From Candidatus Nitrosopelagicus sp. (GTDB lineage: Archaea; Thermoproteota; Nitrososphaeria; Nitrososphaerales; Nitrosopumilaceae), in contig JAKUOP010000008.1 of NCBI GenBank assembly GCA_022450565.1, positions 43,536 through 107,535 on the forward strand: a DNA stretch of 64,000 nt, given 5' to 3'. The position numbers and the translations under genes are program-made. Below the pieces are notes generated by a model, which was not told the origin of the DNA, did no database searches, and saw nothing but the letters and a program-made list of their open reading frames with translations. Positions within the stretch are counted from its first letter, which is position 1; each line of letters starts with the position of its first letter. Below, piece after piece: positions 62,339-64,000 of the stretch.

Positions 62339-62604
62339 ACAAAAAAATGCTTGATATCTTGGCGTGTCCAATGTGCAAACACCATCCATTAGAAAGCTTT
62401 GAACTAGATTTAAAAAATGAGATTATAGAAGAGGGTGCATTGTTTTGTGTATCATGTTCAAGGTTTTATCCAATAATTGACGAGATACCAATAATGTTAC
62501 CTGATGAACTACGTAACAAAAAACAAGATCTTGAATTTTTGAAAAAGAACAAAGATTCACTGCCTGAAAAAATTACTGCCCATGGGGTACCATGGCATCT
62601 TTAA
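62335..62604 (+). CDS. trm112: Trm112-like methyltransferase activator
   Basis: An 89-residue zinc protein with MLDILACPMCKHHPLESF and GALFCVSCSRFYPIIDEIPI; the two CxxC pairs bind zinc. Trm112 proteins stabilise and activate tRNA, rRNA and protein methyltransferases, and archaeal versions have several partners. The start overlaps the previous stop (ATGA), so it is coupled to ilvE and the orphan domain gene. It converges with the surface-protein gene. Confidence 0.88.
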   Translation: MNKKMLDILACPMCKHHPLESFELDLKNEIIEEGALFCVSCSRFYPIIDEIPIMLPDELRNKKQDLEFLKKNKDSLPEKITAHGVPWHL

Positions 62605-62605
62605 T

Positions 62606-63583
62606 CTAGCGCCTTCTTGCTATTATGACAATTTGTAGTGCCAATATTATTGCAATCGATGCAACTATTGGAAAAAGTAGTGAGTTTAGTTGTGACGAAC
62701 CTTCTTCCATGTTTGCTACAGATTTACTTATTGTTGAGACGCTTTGATCAATATTGCCACTTGCGTTTTCCAAAGTTGATCCAAATCCAGATGTTTCAGA
62801 TTTTAGTTTTTTTAGCTCATCTGAAGTTTCAATTAGAGATTGGTTTAATGCCACTACCTGTCTTGAAATACCGGAAATATCTTCCATTAAGACATTAGTT
62901 GCTGCAGAACCGTGTGAGATGTATCCTTCATCAAATGTTACCATGTGAAAAACATGTGTGCCCTCAAGTGCAGGAAGATAGTCTACATAATACAATCCCT
63001 GATGCAGCATTTCAAGAGAATTTTCTAAACTTTGAACTTGACCATTTGGCAAATGAACATGTGATGTGCCAAGAATTTCGTCAGGTTCATTGCCTATTAG
63101 CAAGCCATCACTTGATGTCTGCACATAAACTCTAAACACATTGTTAATTGCACCTGTTTCTGGGGCAAACACAATTGTGTTAACGTTTCGTATAACTGGA
63201 ACATTAACCAATGATGATGTTTCTGTGAACTTTAGATTTAGCTCATCTGAGACAGCGCCACTTTCTGCAATTATTTCAAGAATGTATGTTCCGTAAGGTG
63301 TGTTGTCAGATACACTAGGCCAATTCATTACAAAGTAATGAAATGAACCATCATTCTTTGTTACAATCTGCTCAAAATGAATAATGTTGTCATTTGGCGA
63401 AGAGAGCCTTATTAGAACTGGTGAATCTGCAATTGAATTACCATACACAAATAATGGTTCACCAGGTGCAAACACTTGTCTGTTTGTAAAAGAATCTAGT
63501 CTATTTTCACTATCTAATGCAAAACCACTTCCCAAAGTTGGAAGTAATATCAAACAAGAAGCAAATAGTATGATTATTTTCAT
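62606..63583 (-). CDS. Secreted, C-terminally anchored protein (325 aa)
   Basis: A 325-residue protein with a signal peptide (IIILFASCLILLPTLGSGFA), two or more beta-rich domains (residues 30-230), a helical/coiled-coil stalk (residues 235-290) and a C-terminal membrane helix followed by ARRR. The first domain (FAPGEPLFVYGNSI) resembles the macroglobulin-like or bacterial Ig-like folds. It is likely to stand on the outer face of the membrane. The function is unknown. Confidence 0.75.
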   Translation of the reverse strand: MKIIILFASCLILLPTLGSGFALDSENRLDSFTNRQVFAPGEPLFVYGNSIADSPVLIRLSSPNDNIIHFEQIVTKNDGSFHYFVMNWPSVSDNTPYGTYILEIIAESGAVSDELNLKFTETSSLVNVPVIRNVNTIVFAPETGAINNVFRVYVQTSSDGLLIGNEPDEILGTSHVHLPNGQVQSLENSLEMLHQGLYYVDYLPALEGTHVFHMVTFDEGYISHGSAATNVLMEDISGISRQVVALNQSLIETSDELKKLKSETSGFGSTLENASGNIDQSVSTISKSVANMEEGSSQLNSLLFPIVASIAIILALQIVIIARRR

Positions 63584-63694
63584 TTTTCTAATTTGTTTCC
63601 ATAATTCCTAGCTATTACTTGTGATAATCAAAAATTGTTTACAATATCCATTAGGTTGGATTCAAAAAAAAAGAAAAGGGGGATAGTTTAATGT

Positions 63695-64000
63695 CTATAC
63701 TACGTCGATACTCACTGATACTGTGTCAGATAGTGCAGATGGATTGTCTACGCTCTCCCATACAAAGACAGTTGCCTCGTATGATCCTGCGTCAGAAGGT
63801 ATCCATGACAATGCTGGACTGAATGATTGTCCTGCAGCCAAAGAGCCTGTAATCCATGCTAATGAAACGGTTACACCGTTACCATCTTGAACTTGTACCA
63901 AATATGCAAATGATTGGTCAGCGTCAGTACCATTTACCAAGTCGGCTTCAATCTGTACTTGTTGATCAACGGCTACCTCAGCTAGTGAGTTACCGAATGC
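63695..64000 (-). CDS. Partial secreted beta-domain protein, 5' end beyond window
   Basis: The frame is open to the right edge; only the last 101 residues are visible. They form a beta-rich, Ig-like domain with SFSPALSWIPSDAGSYEATV and FVWESVDNPSALSDTVSV, a type of C-terminal module seen in large archaeal cell-surface proteins. There is no C-terminal anchor. No start codon is in the window. It lies 111 bp upstream of the anchored protein on the same strand. Confidence 0.7.
   Translation of the reverse strand, partial: AFGNSLAEVAVDQQVQIEADLVNGTDADQSFAYLVQVQDGNGVTVSLAWITGSLAAGQSFSPALSWIPSDAGSYEATVFVWESVDNPSALSDTVSVSIDVV

Overview
The window is a low-GC (about one third G+C) archaeal chromosome segment, most likely from a marine ammonia-oxidising thaumarchaeon (Nitrososphaerota, Nitrosopumilus-like). 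I infer this from the mixture of archaeal information-processing genes (L19e, L30e, L32e, ABCE1, Trm5, RFC large subunit, Alba, Spt5, D-aminoacyl-tRNA deacylase), an 11-subunit complex I without the NADH module, and a biotin-dependent acyl-CoA carboxylase operon of the type used in the thaumarchaeal 3-hydroxypropionate/4-hydroxybutyrate cycle. Secreted proteins with short C-terminal anchors fit the same picture. No sequence comparison could be run, so the genus is inference. Genes are densely packed, many with ATGA-type overlaps or TTG starts, and several have a TATA-like box 20-30 bp before the start codon, as expected for leaderless transcripts. No gene-free stretch exceeds about 160 bp, and I saw no insertion sequence, CRISPR array or prophage.

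Layout: 0-6 kb holds sufC, superoxide dismutase, a secreted subtilase, ATP-type PEP carboxykinase and L32e-L19e. 6-12 kb holds DNA repair and tRNA proofreading genes, then a rearranged secE-spt5-L11-L1-L10-L12 region. 12-18 kb holds alaS and leuS. 18-22.4 kb holds a geranylgeranyl-reductase-like flavoprotein, tRNA-Gln, S7-S12-NusA-L30e, a tiny C2H2 zinc-finger gene and a lone 5S rRNA. 22.4-30.7 kb holds ABCE1, Trm5, RimI, a site-2 protease, a LarA-like protein, pyrE, a probable C/D box sRNA, two tRNAs and a prenyl synthase.

30.6-41.2 kb is one long minus-strand operon nuoABCDHIJKMLN. 41.3-45.3 kb holds a peroxiredoxin and the carboxylase operon. 45.3-50.5 kb holds rfcL between two uncharacterised genes, an IMPase/FBPase-like enzyme, tRNA-Asp, tRNA-Lys and argH. 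50.5-54.3 kb holds a MIP18-type protein and sdhABCD, next to a divergent PadR regulator with a 24-bp perfect palindrome at its start. 54.8-64 kb holds an isocitrate-lyase-family enzyme, Alba, a HEAT protein overlapping tRNA-Ala, a ferredoxin-NADP reductase-like flavoprotein, two tandem DUF1059-type mini-proteins, hemA, a nucleotidyltransferase, ilvE, an orphan Gfo/Idh C-terminal domain, a Trm112-like protein and two cell-surface proteins.

Together these genes cover the translation apparatus, the respiratory chain (complexes I and II), carbon fixation and anaplerosis (carboxylase, PEPCK) and Fe-S/haem biogenesis. The points most worth a second look are: a glutamyl-tRNA reductase whose catalytic cysteine position is alanine; a CAU-anticodon tRNA with altered residues at 18, 54 and 55; a tRNA-Gln with C33; a probable new C/D box sRNA; the PadR palindrome; an L10 protein without the usual acidic tail; and the orphan oxidoreductase domain.
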